A stretch of DNA of 64,000 nucleotides. It comes from Paenibacillus hemerocallicola (GTDB taxonomy: Bacteria > Bacillota > Bacilli > Paenibacillales > NBRC-103111). A program made the translations under genes and the position numbers. Numbering within the stretch: position 1 is the first letter of the stretch; every line of letters starts with the position of its first letter. Shown one piece after another: positions 1 through 7,931 of the stretch. The notes under the pieces were generated by a model. That model was not told where the DNA came from and ran no database searches. It was given only the letters and a program-made list of their open reading frames with translations. The stretch is taken from the NCBI RefSeq assembly GCF_006265175.1, contig NZ_VDCQ01000013.1, positions 1 through 64,000 of the forward strand, read 5' to 3'.

Positions 1-53
1 CCGCACGTACGGTTTGATGAGGAGGGGCTGGCATCCCCAGCCCTTTACTCTAC
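1..53 (+). mobile_element. Group II intron, 3' end (domains V/VI), partial
   Basis: The first bases contain the 3' half of a domain V-like hairpin (CGCACGTACGGTT), followed by a GGGGCTGG/CCAGCCC stem and the terminal TTTACTCTAC that typically closes bacterial group II introns. The rest of the intron, including its reverse transcriptase, lies outside the window. The 3' splice site is placed at about 53 by analogy to family ends, so it may be off by a base or two. Confidence 0.72.
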
Positions 54-232
54 TTAACGCAATTATAAGTGTTTTATACCTCCAGAATCTGGGGCTTAAT
101 GTTTATCCTGATGATTATTATGGTGAGTGGTGGAAACAAACAGAACAGATTGAAGTATCCACGAAGTTGAATGAATATGATTGGAGCGAAATCTTAGAAA
201 TTACAGATGATTTTATTGTCTTTGTTGATTGA
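54..232 (+). CDS. 3' exon of an unidentified gene, C-terminal fragment
   Basis: Directly after the intron end the frame continues open for about 58 codons (LNAIISVLYLQNLGLNVYP then an acidic tail rich in Trp, Asp and Glu) and stops with TGA at 230-232. The ATGs at 14 and 17 lie inside the intron and are not credible starts, so this is best read as the downstream exon of a gene interrupted by the intron. I do not recognise the family. Rejoining with the upstream exon, outside the window, would be needed to name it. Confidence 0.4.
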
Positions 233-371
233 GAAGCGTGGGATGGGGATCCCGTTCACGCTTTGGCTTCGACCCGAACCGATTGCACCAGAAATGACCG
301 CCTATGTATTGACAAAAGATGTCGAATATTGGATGATGCTAGCAATTGATTTGTCACAAAAAGGAAGATAG
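225..371 (+). pseudogene. C-terminal fragment of an unrecognised protein
   Basis: An open frame of 48 codons runs to TAG at 369-371 and encodes a protein-like sequence (IPFTLWLRPEPIAPEMTAY and a WMMLAID motif). It has no plausible start or ribosome binding site and overlaps the end of the preceding ORF by a few bases in another frame. It looks like the tail of a gene that lost its 5' part, or whose frame was broken by a small indel. It ends 14 bases before the ABC permease start. Confidence 0.35.
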
Positions 372-385
372 AGAGGGGGATCGAG

Positions 386-1177
386 ATGCTGCGTGTCTAC
401 ATCGTCTTTATGTGGAAGGCATTTTTGCAGCGGTTTACGTATCGGGCAAACTCGTATTTTTTCATTTTAAGCTCCATCCTCCGGCTTTCGATTTTGGCCA
501 GTCTGTGGATCGCCTTGATCGGTGAGGGCAGCGTACAGGACACAACCGCAGCAGATATGATGTCGTTTGTGCTGATCAACATGGTTGTTTCGGCGCTGAC
601 ACGCTCCAGCATCGGAAATAAGCTGGCAGAGCGGTTTACGGATGGATCGATCGCAATCGATTTTATTCGGCCGATACGGTTGAAGTATTATTTGATCGCT
701 GAGCAGCTCGGCGAAAACTTGTACAGCACCATCTTTCATATTATCCCGGTTGTCGTGGTGGGGCTGGTGTTTCTCGATGTGCAGCTCCCGGCTGCCTGGT
801 GGCAAACCGGCATGTTTGCGTTGACGCTCTTACTCGGAATTATGCTCATCTATTCAATCAATTACTTGATCGGGCTGCTTGTGTTCTGGATGAAAACCGC
901 CTTCTACACCAACTGGCTGCTCGGGGCGTTGATGGAGCTGTTCGCCGGATCGGTTGTGCCGTTATGGTTTTATCCGGCAGGATTGTACCACATTGCGATG
1001 TCACTGCCATTCCGCTTTATTTCGTTTGAACCGGTCTCGATCTTTTTGGGCAGGACGACATGGAGCGAGAGCTGGACCGTCGTTGGTTTCCAGTTGATTT
1101 GGATTGCAGTGCTGCTGCTGCTCGAGTATATGCTGTGGCGCAAAGTCCAGACCAAAGTCATTGTTCAAGGGGGGTGA
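386..1177 (+). CDS. ABC-2 type transporter permease (DUF990-like), first subunit
   Basis: The product is a 263-residue integral membrane protein with about six hydrophobic segments, matching the usual 260-270 residues of the DUF990 / ABC_membrane_6 permeases. It would form the membrane channel of an exporter with the next permease and the ATPase. The signature region around residues 70-105 (S-I-G-N-K-L-A-E-R-F-T-D-G-S-I, then I-R-P-I) is characteristic of this family, where a cytoplasmic loop meets the ATPase. The ATG has a strong GAGAGGGGGAT site just upstream. The next permease starts 7 bp after the stop, so the genes form an operon. The transported substrate cannot be read from sequence. 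Confidence 0.85.
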   Translation: MLRVYIVFMWKAFLQRFTYRANSYFFILSSILRLSILASLWIALIGEGSVQDTTAADMMSFVLINMVVSALTRSSIGNKLAERFTDGSIAIDFIRPIRLKYYLIAEQLGENLYSTIFHIIPVVVVGLVFLDVQLPAAWWQTGMFALTLLLGIMLIYSINYLIGLLVFWMKTAFYTNWLLGALMELFAGSVVPLWFYPAGLYHIAMSLPFRFISFEPVSIFLGRTTWSESWTVVGFQLIWIAVLLLLEYMLWRKVQTKVIVQGG

Positions 1178-1183
1178 ACCAAC

Positions 1184-1975
1184 GTGGCGTTGTACCGCGC
1201 ATTTTTGCGTTTGAAGGCGAAAGCCATGGTCGAATACCGCGGAGCTTTTTTTCTGGGAGGCATCTCGCAGGCGTCGGCGTATATTGCCGAGTTTGTCGTG
1301 CTCTGGGTGATGATTACCCGCTTTCAGTCGATAAACGGTTGGGCAGCACAGGAAGTGATGGTGCTGTACGCACTGAACCTGATCTCCTACGCCATCGCCG
1401 GGAGCTTTTTGTACAGTGTGTGCACAGGACTGGCATCCATGGTGCAGTCCGGCAGCTTTGACGAAGTGCTGACCAAGCCGATGAATCCGTTGGTGTACTT
1501 GATCTGCCATAAATTTGTGTACCAGTACGCGAGCCATATTCTCGTGGCGAGCGGCATTTTGACTCTTTGTTTTATCCAGCTGCGTCTGACGGTCACGGTT
1601 GGGTCGTTTGTGTTTCTCCTGCTTGTCATTTTGGGAGCGGCGATGATTCAGGCTTCGGCGTTTCTGTTCACATCGGTCCCCGTATTCTGGCTCGTGCAAA
1701 ACCAGGCGATCAGCGGGTTTGCAGGCGACCTGCGCGGCTTTATTCGTTACCCGATTTCCATTTACAAGCCAGGCGTGCAAATCGTTCTGACGCTGCTTAT
1801 CCCGTACGCCTTCATTAACTTTTATCCAGCACAATATTTTCTAGGCAAATCGGACTTTTTGATGTTCCACCCGCTCTTCCAGTATGTTACGCCGCTCGTC
1901 GGAATTGTTCTGCTAGTTGGGGCGTACCAGTTTTGGAAGCTGGGGCTGCGTCATTACAAAAGTACAGGCTCATAG
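1184..1975 (+). CDS. ABC-2 type transporter permease, second subunit
   Basis: This is a second 263-residue polytopic membrane protein of the same ABC-2 superfamily but a different subfamily from the gene upstream. It carries the conserved S-G-S-F-D-E-V-L-T-K-P-M-N-P loop around residues 90-105. Two-permease plus one-ATPase operons are the normal layout for this exporter class. The start is a GTG at 1184 preceded by AAGGGGGGTGA. The ATPase start follows 19 bp after the stop, with its own AGGAGGGGAG site. The product acts as a heterodimeric channel in the cytoplasmic membrane; the substrate is unknown. Confidence 0.85.
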   Translation: MALYRAFLRLKAKAMVEYRGAFFLGGISQASAYIAEFVVLWVMITRFQSINGWAAQEVMVLYALNLISYAIAGSFLYSVCTGLASMVQSGSFDEVLTKPMNPLVYLICHKFVYQYASHILVASGILTLCFIQLRLTVTVGSFVFLLLVILGAAMIQASAFLFTSVPVFWLVQNQAISGFAGDLRGFIRYPISIYKPGVQIVLTLLIPYAFINFYPAQYFLGKSDFLMFHPLFQYVTPLVGIVLLVGAYQFWKLGLRHYKSTGS

Positions 1976-1993
1976 CAAAAGGAGGGGAGCACG

Positions 1994-2989
1994 ATGGCAT
2001 TTATTGAAGTGGACCAGGTGAGCAAGCATTTTCAAGTCCATACGAAAGCAAAAGGCATGTGGCCAGCATTGAAATCGCTTGTGAAGCGGGACTATACAAC
2101 GAAGAAAGCGGTACAGGATATTAGCTTCCACATTGAACGAGGCGAGCTCGTTGCATACATTGGACCAAATGGCGCTGGAAAATCGACGACGATCAAGATG
2201 CTGTCCGGCATTTTGCAGCCGACGAGCGGGACGATTCAGGTAGGGGATATTGTTCCGTACCAAGACAGGAAGCAAAATGCGATGCGGATGGGTGTCGTCT
2301 TTGGGCAGCGTTCCCAGCTGTACTGGGACTTGGCGATGGAAGATACGTTCGACTTGTACAAGCATATGTACAAGATCGAGGAGCAGCAGTTCAAACGGAA
2401 TGTGGAGTTTTATGTGGAACTGCTGCAGATGCAGGAGTTTCTAACCCGGCCTGTACGCCAACTGAGTCTTGGTCAGAAGATGCGGGCAAATTTGGCTGTT
2501 GCGCTGCTGCACGATCCGGACGTCGTCTATTTGGATGAACCGACAATTGGGCTGGACATTATCGCCAAATCGCGCATCCGCCAATTTGTGAAAGAAGTGA
2601 ACAAAGAAAAGCAGACGACGCTCATGTTAACGACCCACGATATGGACGATATTGAGCAAATTTGCAACCGCATCATTATGATTGATCAAGGACAAGTGCT
2701 GTATGACGGTTCGTTATCGGCATTCAAAGAAAGCTATGCGGGCGGGCATTTTATCCGCATTGAGCTGGAATCGGACAGCTTTTGGCTTGAGGATGAACGA
2801 CTGACCGTTGTCAAAGATGAAGGGCCGCTGAAAACGATCCAATTTCAGAAAAAGCAAATTGCCGTTCCGGAAGTGATTCAAATTTTGACGGCGCACAACC
2901 GGGTCAAAGACATCCAGATGCGGGAGACGAGCATTGAAGATATTGTGAAAGACATGTACGAAAGCAGAAGTACGGCAAGCGAAGGCTGA
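1994..2989 (+). CDS. ABC transporter ATP-binding protein
   Basis: This is a 331-residue ABC ATPase that would energise the two permeases encoded just upstream. Visible motifs are Walker A (GPNGAGKST, near residue 57), the signature LSLGQKM (near 157), Walker B with the catalytic glutamate (VVYLDEPTIGLD, near 177) and the H-loop (TTHDMDD). The signature has LSLGQ in place of the common LSGGQ, as is usual in ABC-2 exporters of this group. The C-terminal 90 residues resemble the accessory domain of drug/lipid exporter ATPases. The length is typical and the gene appears intact. Confidence 0.92.
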   Translation: MAFIEVDQVSKHFQVHTKAKGMWPALKSLVKRDYTTKKAVQDISFHIERGELVAYIGPNGAGKSTTIKMLSGILQPTSGTIQVGDIVPYQDRKQNAMRMGVVFGQRSQLYWDLAMEDTFDLYKHMYKIEEQQFKRNVEFYVELLQMQEFLTRPVRQLSLGQKMRANLAVALLHDPDVVYLDEPTIGLDIIAKSRIRQFVKEVNKEKQTTLMLTTHDMDDIEQICNRIIMIDQGQVLYDGSLSAFKESYAGGHFIRIELESDSFWLEDERLTVVKDEGPLKTIQFQKKQIAVPEVIQILTAHNRVKDIQMRETSIEDIVKDMYESRSTASEG

Positions 2990-3066
2990 ACAGGAGAAGT
3001 GATCAGTTCACCGATATTTCGTGCAGTAACAACGGCCTTTGACCATAAGGAAAGAGGGACCAGGTG

Positions 3067-3712
3067 ATGGAAGACAGCAAGCAGCGAATTATTCCACTCA
3101 CAATGTGGACCGTCGGGTGGGCATTTGTCGCGAGATCGTTTAAGCAGAGCTACATCTATCGTTCGAATGTACGGATCGCGTTTGTGCGCAACATACTCGG
3201 GCTGTTTATTACGTTCAGTGTATGGACAATACTTTACCTAGGCATTTCGGATGTCAAGGGAGTCACATACCAGGAGATGGTTCAGTACGTCATTATTAAC
3301 AGCCTGGTGGCAGGATTGGTCACATCAAGTATTGCGCAGAAGCTTGGACAACGGGTTGCAGACGGCTCCATCGGAAACGATTTGATCAAGCCAATCAGTG
3401 TCAAGCTTACTTGATCGCCGAACAAATCGGGCAAAAATTGTTTCGGCTTGAATTCAGTACGATTCCGGCTGCGGTTATAGCTGTTGTGTTTTATGGATTC
3501 GGGCTTCCGGAGCAACCATATCAGTTGTGGCTGTTTGTACTCAGTCTCCTGTTGGGTGTCGTTATTATGTCTATTTTCATCTGGTAGTAGGGACATGGGT
3601 GTTCTGGATCAAGACGTCCTTTTATATTGACTGGATTTCCAAAGCGTTATTTATCAAGCGTCCCAAAATTGAGAAACTTATCGAAAAGGTTTATACGATG
3701 AAATATACATGA
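3067..3712 (+). pseudogene. Third ABC-2 permease, frameshifted and truncated
   Basis: The first frame encodes about 115 residues closely resembling the permease at 386 (S-I-A-Q-K-L-G-Q-R-V-A-D-G-S-I) and stops at 3412-3414. The homologous sequence resumes in another frame as YLIAEQIGQKLF, is shifted again near 3578 (HLVVGTWVFWIKTSFY), and the match ends near 3655. At least two frameshifts and loss of the C-terminal third make this a pseudogene. It has a GAGGGAC site before ATG 3067 and follows the ATPase gene, so it was probably part of the same operon or a duplicated one. Confidence 0.85.
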
Positions 3713-3768
3713 AGAGTATTGAGTAAATATTATATTTTATGAGTGGAGTCTGAGATCTAAACTTGTTG

Positions 3769-3796
3769 GTTGAACTAACGGGTACGTTAGTTCAAC
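3769..3796 (+). repeat. Dispersed palindromic repeat, box A copy 1
   Basis: This is a perfect inverted repeat with 12-bp arms, GTTGAACTAACG and CGTTAGTTCAAC, around GGTA. Related boxes with the core AACTAACGGG(T/C)ACGATAG recur near 5097, 6279, 31961, 34054 and 37226 in this window. No hairpin/A' half follows this copy. Confidence 0.8.
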
Positions 3797-3818
3797 ATAT
3801 TAATTCGAAATACGGATT

Positions 3819-3869
3819 AACCCCTCCCAAACATAGCGAAGCTAATAGTAATTAGCCTTGGGAGGGGTT
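3819..3869 (+). promoter_or_regulatory. Stem-loop burying the ribosome binding site of the next ORF
   Basis: Twelve-base arms AACCCCTCCCAA (3819-3830) and TTGGGAGGGGTT (3858-3869) pair perfectly, with an inner GCTAAT-AGTA-ATTAGC stem at 3841-3856. The right arm GGGAGGGG is the only credible Shine-Dalgarno for the ATG at 3877 and is followed by TTTTGTTTT. The structure could act as a terminator for upstream transcription or as a translational block on the recombinase ORF. Confidence 0.65.
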
Positions 3870-3876
3870 TTGTTTT

Positions 3877-5094
3877 ATGAAAATGACTGATCTCTGGACG
3901 TTGTATGAGGCCGATAAACGCATTCTGGGTTTTAGTCCGCATACTTTAAAAGCGTATTCCCTTCAGTTTAAGGTACTGGCTCATGAGATTGGCAACCTAA
4001 ACATCGAAGAAGTGTCGTTGGACTTACTGAAAGGATATTTAGCAAGGCAGTCGGAACGGTTGAAGCCAAGCAGTTTGGGCCATCGTATACGGTTCATACG
4101 ATCCCTGTTTCGGTTTGCGTTTGAAGAAGGACATATTGCTAAAAACCCTACGACAAAGCTTAGAGAACCAAAGATGGAGAAGCGAATCCCGAAGTTTTTG
4201 ATCGAAGAAGATGTAATTAATCTCAAGATAACCTGCGATTCCCTGCGCGAGCACGCACTCCAAGCGTTTTTGTATTGTACGGGTTGTCGCGTAGGTGAGG
4301 TTCATAAATTAGATATTGAAGATATCAACTGGGAGAGTTGCTCTGCGATTGTGCACGGCAAGGGATCTAAGCAACGAGAAGTGTATTTTACAACCGAATG
4401 TAAGGTCTGGTTAAAGAAATACCTGGAGAGTCGAGAGGATTCTTGCAAAGCCCTATTTGTGACGGAAACCCTTCCTGTGCGACGATTGGCCATACCCACA
4501 ATACGTTATTCGGTAAAGAAACTTGCAGCCCGTGGAGAGGTTGCAGTCAACGTGTATCCTCATCGATTTCGTCATACATATGCTACACAAATTGAAACAG
4601 CAAGAAAAGTTGTTTCTAACTTGAATACACCGATTACTTTTATTGAGGCACCTATGGAGGAAATACCAGGATTACCTGTAGATCATTTCGATAAGGCCCT
4701 ATCAATTTATGCCCTTGGATGGACAGTAAATTTGCAGAAGACATTAACAAATATATATCGGAGTCTAAAGGCTGGTGGAGTATTTGTTTTTAGTTGGGAG
4801 CATCCAATTCACAGCGTAGTCGAATACACAGAAGATGAATTGAAGTTTAGACGCTCATATGTGAAGGAAGGATTCGAAAAACACGAATCATGGAGAGATA
4901 CACCGATCGTGATGCATAATAGAAAAGTTAGCACCTTTGTTAATGACTTGATTGACGCAGGATTTGTTATTGATAAAGTAATCGAGGAATCAAACATCGA
5001 TGAAAATGATACCTCTAATCCAAATAAGTGGTATTCAGGCGCAAAGGCAAGGATAATACCTTCAACATTAATTATAAAGAGCCACAAACCATAA
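3877..5094 (+). CDS. Chimeric ORF: truncated tyrosine recombinase fused to truncated SAM methyltransferase
   Basis: Residues 1-95 are a phage-integrase-like core-binding domain, and 105-235 are a tyrosine recombinase catalytic domain with the first Arg (TGCRVGE), the beta-strand Lys (VHGKGSKQ) and the HRFRH box. The His/Trp and nucleophilic Tyr that should follow are absent. From about residue 240 the sequence changes to the C-terminal half of a class I methyltransferase (DKALSIYALGW, LKAGGVFVFSWEHP) that lacks the SAM-binding motif I. Each half is therefore missing key residues. The fusion most likely arose by a deletion or insertion that kept the frame, and neither activity is expected. The methyltransferase part is more AT-rich than its surroundings. 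Confidence 0.8.
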   Translation: MKMTDLWTLYEADKRILGFSPHTLKAYSLQFKVLAHEIGNLNIEEVSLDLLKGYLARQSERLKPSSLGHRIRFIRSLFRFAFEEGHIAKNPTTKLREPKMEKRIPKFLIEEDVINLKITCDSLREHALQAFLYCTGCRVGEVHKLDIEDINWESCSAIVHGKGSKQREVYFTTECKVWLKKYLESREDSCKALFVTETLPVRRLAIPTIRYSVKKLAARGEVAVNVYPHRFRHTYATQIETARKVVSNLNTPITFIEAPMEEIPGLPVDHFDKALSIYALGWTVNLQKTLTNIYRSLKAGGVFVFSWEHPIHSVVEYTEDELKFRRSYVKEGFEKHESWRDTPIVMHNRKVSTFVNDLIDAGFVIDKVIEESNIDENDTSNPNKWYSGAKARIIPSTLIIKSHKP

Positions 5095-5096
5095 AG

Positions 5097-5190
5097 TTGT
5101 TGAACTAACCGGGTACGATAGCTTGGTATTCAACTAGAACGAGGCTGCTGACTTGGATCGGCGGCCTTGTTGCGCTATCGGGCAGTTTAC
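5097..5190 (+). repeat. Dispersed repeat, box A - hairpin - box A' copy 2
   Basis: Box A (TTGAACTAACCGGGTACGAT) is followed by a GAGGCTGCTGA/TCGGCGGCCT stem at 5141-5169 and by a second box related to GCTAACGGGCAG (here GCTATCGGGCAG). The same three-part arrangement recurs elsewhere in the window, so this is a defined intergenic element. Confidence 0.65.
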
Positions 5191-5254
5191 CTCAAAGTTG
5201 TGTGGTCTTCTGTCGGTGGCAGCAATGAAGATTAAAAAAGTAAAAACAAATACC

Positions 5255-5285
5255 TTGACCCTGGACTTACCCAAGGGTTTATCAT
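5255..5285 (+). promoter_or_regulatory. MerR-type promoter with 19-bp spacer
   Basis: TTGACC (5255-5260) and TATCAT (5280-5285) are separated by 19 bp. The spacer and its edges contain an imperfect dyad ACCCTGG...CCAAGGGT. Overlong spacers carrying a dyad are the hallmark of promoters that MerR-family proteins activate by twisting DNA. The next gene encodes such a protein, so autoregulation is likely. Confidence 0.7.
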
Positions 5286-5325
5286 GGTCATTGTTGGAGG
5301 AATATCTTGGATAGGAGGGGGTACG

Positions 5326-6225
5326 GTGTACACCATTGGAGAAATATCAAAAATCGTTAAAACATCTGTCGATGCACTAAGGTATTATGACGAAATTAGC
5401 CTTCTAAAGCCCGTACACGTTGAAGAAAGTAACCGATATAGGTACTACTCAAAAGAGCAAGTTAGCCAACTGTTGTTGATAATGGAACTAAAGCAATATG
5501 GGTTCAGTTTAGATGCCATCAGGGAACTGCTACATAATGGAGTGTATTTAGAAAGACAAAGGTTAAAGCAAGCCTTATTTGCAAGGTTACAACAGCTTGA
5601 GAAAGAAAAAAACGTTCTTGTGAAAACAGTCGCTTCTGTTTATCGAAGAATAAATGAGATAGAAAGGGATGAAAAGGGAATGAGTGCGAAAAAGATTTTG
5701 TTAGTTGATGATGTAGCTTTTATGCGACAAATTCTTTGTGAAATGTTAGAAAAGCACGGTTATCTCGTTGTTACGGCTGAGAACGGTCAACAGGCTATTG
5801 ACAAGTTTAATGATGAAAAACCAGACATTGTTATTATGGATATTAATATGCCTATAATGGACGGCATAACTGCAACGAAAATAATAAAGGAAATCGACAA
5901 AGACGCAAAGATATTAGCTTTATCCGCTAAAGGTTTCTTGCCAGTAATTTTTGAGATTCTTGAACAAGGAGCAAGAGACTTTGTAGTAAAACCATTCCAA
6001 GAAGAAACTATTCTTGATGCTTTAATTAGGACATACGATGGAAATGTTATTTTTAACGAACAAACGTTCCAAGCAATAAAAGAACAATTCGGAGAAGACA
6101 ACACAAATAAAGTAGCAATGCCACAAGAAATGATTTCAAAAGTGCTTCAACTTTGCACTCGGGAGTATGACGAACACACTGGTGAAGAAATAAATGAGAT
6201 CATGCGGTATCATCATCATTCCTAA
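5326..6225 (+). CDS. MerR-family regulator fused to a CheY-like receiver domain
   Basis: The start is taken as GTG 5326 (site ATAGGAGGGGG at 5311-5321) because the longer ORF from 5284 would begin inside the -10 box. Residues 1-70 are a MerR winged helix (YTIGEISKIVKTSVDALRYY), followed by a coiled coil to about 120. From 125 to 240 there is a receiver domain with acidic DD (LLVDDVAFM), the phospho-acceptor Asp in IVIMDINMPIMDG, the conserved Ser (ILALSAKG) and the Lys of VVKPF. A 45-residue tail ends in three histidines. DNA binding would be controlled by phosphorylation rather than, or along with, a small ligand. No histidine kinase is adjacent. An internal ATG before the receiver has no spaced ribosome binding site, so a true fusion is favoured. 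Confidence 0.82.
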   Translation: MYTIGEISKIVKTSVDALRYYDEISLLKPVHVEESNRYRYYSKEQVSQLLLIMELKQYGFSLDAIRELLHNGVYLERQRLKQALFARLQQLEKEKNVLVKTVASVYRRINEIERDEKGMSAKKILLVDDVAFMRQILCEMLEKHGYLVVTAENGQQAIDKFNDEKPDIVIMDINMPIMDGITATKIIKEIDKDAKILALSAKGFLPVIFEILEQGARDFVVKPFQEETILDALIRTYDGNVIFNEQTFQAIKEQFGEDNTNKVAMPQEMISKVLQLCTREYDEHTGEEINEIMRYHHHS

Positions 6226-6278
6226 ATAACGATCCGCTATTCTATCGAGCGTTTTTTTCCAAACGATTATTTGCTTTG

Positions 6279-6350
6279 CTCAACTAACGGGTACGATAGT
6301 TCAATCTCCAACTATGAGCTGCCGACATGGATCGGCAGCCTAGCTCCGTC
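6279..6350 (+). repeat. Dispersed repeat, box A - hairpin copy 3
   Basis: CAACTAACGGGTACGATAG followed by TTCAA, then a GAGCTGCCGA/TCGGCAGCC stem at 6316-6340. It belongs to the same family as the copies at 5097 and 37226, with the terminal A' box not recognisable here. Confidence 0.65.
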
Positions 6351-6401
6351 TTTGACCACTGACGTAAACAACCCGATACGATAATTTTAATTGTATTCCA
6401 A

Positions 6402-6580
6402 GCGTTTGCGTGTAGTGTCACTACGCTGACATTACCCCAATCAAAGCGAAGTTCCCAACGCATGAATTTAACATATATATCTATCTACTTTGCCCCCGGT
6501 GACAGCGACGCTGGTATTACCCCACGACGCTGGTACTACTCCTACTTTGCGGGTGGTGTCAGCTTCGCTGGTACTACCCC
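6402..6580 (+). repeat. Imperfect ~39-bp direct repeats
   Basis: Units at 6402-6438, 6485-6523, a half unit at 6524-6541, and 6542-6580 share the pattern CTACTTTGC...GGTG(T)CAGC..CGCTGGTA.TACCCC. Each unit contains a CAGC..CGCTG dyad. The 65-codon ORF over this region (6462-6659) is a repeat translation and not a credible gene. Confidence 0.55.
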
Positions 6581-6592
6581 AACAAATAGAAA

Positions 6593-6643
6593 CCGCGATA
6601 ATCGCGGCAAGGCTGTCAAGAAAGTCTCGACAGTCTTCTTTTA
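6593..6643 (+). terminator. Two small hairpins, possible terminator
   Basis: CCGCGAT-A-ATCGCGG (6593-6607) is a perfect hairpin. It is followed by GCTGTC...GACAGTC and TTCTTTT (6610-6643), which resembles a weak intrinsic terminator. Together with the repeats above, this fills most of the 6226-6859 gap. The remainder (6660-6859) shows no gene I can support. Confidence 0.35.
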
Positions 6644-6859
6644 TATCTTAATCATTTAATACGATACCGCGTTAATGTTTCCGAGTAATTGACCAATACG
6701 TTTCGTTGCGTCCGCTCGTGACACGTCCTGGACCACCTTAGAGTATGAGAAAACGCCAAGCTGGAGCGATTCAGGGCTTAGCGTATATTTTCGTTAAAAT
6801 GTTGGCGAGACCCCTACTAGACTTAAAAATCTTGTAATCCTGCAGCCATAGGCAATGCC

Positions 6860-7879
6860 TTACAACATCACCTTTTCCCCCGTCCTCGCACTCTCCACCG
6901 CCCCAAACACCATCCACATGCTCTTGATGTTATCCCGGCAGTCTGTCTCGGCGGGGCGGTCTTCCTCCAGGCTGGCGAACATTTCATCGAAGCAGCCTTG
7001 GTGCATTTCCCGTCCCTGGTAAGTAGCGGGCACATTCAACTGCTGCAACGGATGCTGGAAGCCTTCTGTAGCTCCCTCTACAACCGCCTCACCGACAGGC
7101 AGGTTGATACCATCCCATTCTGCGCTTCCTTTGCTGCCATTTACTCGCCATTCCGCTTCCCATGAAGTGCCTAAGCCTTGGGCGCACCAGGAGCCATTGT
7201 AACTAAATACGATGCCGTTATCCATTTCAAAAATACAGCTGGCCGAAGCGTTCCCTTTGTACCATGATCCCGGGGGATTGTATCCGTGGCAGTAGACAGA
7301 TACCGGATCAGCGCCTGTAATAAACCGTGCCTGGTCAAAGGTGTGAATCGCCATGTCAAGAATGAGCGGATTGTCCATCGCATCGCGAAAACCGCCGAAA
7401 TGGGGGCCGAGAAAGAAATTGGCATGAATCGAACCGATGTCGCCGATCTGCCCTGACTGGACAAAATCGCGATAAGCACGGATCGTCTTCAAGTAGCGGC
7501 GGTTCTGCATGACGGCATAACGCTTGCCCGTCTGCTCGCTTGTTCGTACGATCTCTTCAGCGTCCTGCAGTGATTCCGCCATCGGCTTCTCTCCCAATAC
7601 ATGAACGCCTGCCCTCAAGGCGGTCGTGACAATATGCTTGTGGCTCGCCGGGATAGTCACATCGAAAACAAGATTGGCATCGGTAGATGCTAACGCAGCA
7701 GACAGATCAGTGAATATCGGCACATCCAGTTGATGGCGTTCTGCCATCGCTTGTGCTGTCGCTTCATAAAGATCGACAAAAGCGACAATTTCAGCGTTGT
7801 GCCGCTCCTTCGCTTCGGCCACCCAAGCTTGCGCCATTCCACCGCAGCCAGCAACGATAATTTTATGTTGTATGGTCAT
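6860..7879 (-). CDS. Gfo/Idh/MocA-family oxidoreductase
   Basis: This 339-residue NAD(P)-dependent sugar dehydrogenase-like protein has an N-terminal Rossmann fold (VAGCGGMAQAW, residues 9-19), the conserved EKP motif near residue 97 and the typical C-terminal alpha/beta domain with a substrate-site D..H pattern (ILDMAIHTFDQ). The family oxidises or isomerises sugars, inositols and their derivatives in the cytoplasm. The ATG at 7879 has a GGAGGAAAAT site. It lies downstream of the gutted isomerase gene on the same strand and is divergent from the AraC gene at 8388, its likely regulator. The substrate is not determinable from sequence. Confidence 0.88.
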   Translation of the reverse strand: MTIQHKIIVAGCGGMAQAWVAEAKERHNAEIVAFVDLYEATAQAMAERHQLDVPIFTDLSAALASTDANLVFDVTIPASHKHIVTTALRAGVHVLGEKPMAESLQDAEEIVRTSEQTGKRYAVMQNRRYLKTIRAYRDFVQSGQIGDIGSIHANFFLGPHFGGFRDAMDNPLILDMAIHTFDQARFITGADPVSVYCHGYNPPGSWYKGNASASCIFEMDNGIVFSYNGSWCAQGLGTSWEAEWRVNGSKGSAEWDGINLPVGEAVVEGATEGFQHPLQQLNVPATYQGREMHQGCFDEMFASLEEDRPAETDCRDNIKSMWMVFGAVESARTGEKVML

Positions 7880-7931
7880 TGCATTTTCCTCCTTGAAAAT
7901 GGTACCCGATTGCGAGCTTCTGCATCATTTG

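Noticed and set aside
1001-1834. Minus-strand ORF of 277 codons over the ABC permeases
   Set aside because: Antisense shadow with low-complexity basic composition and no binding site.
6402-6580. Possible CRISPR array
   Set aside because: Repeats are imperfect, unevenly spaced and without spacers of uniform length; no cas genes are present.
6462-6659. 65-codon plus-strand ORF
   Set aside because: It translates the 39-bp repeats, has no ribosome binding site and no protein-like composition.
6661-6795. Minus-strand 44-codon frame with SRADATKRIGQLL, faintly like an S-layer homology domain end
   Set aside because: Too short, no start, and the similarity is only a few residues; left unannotated.
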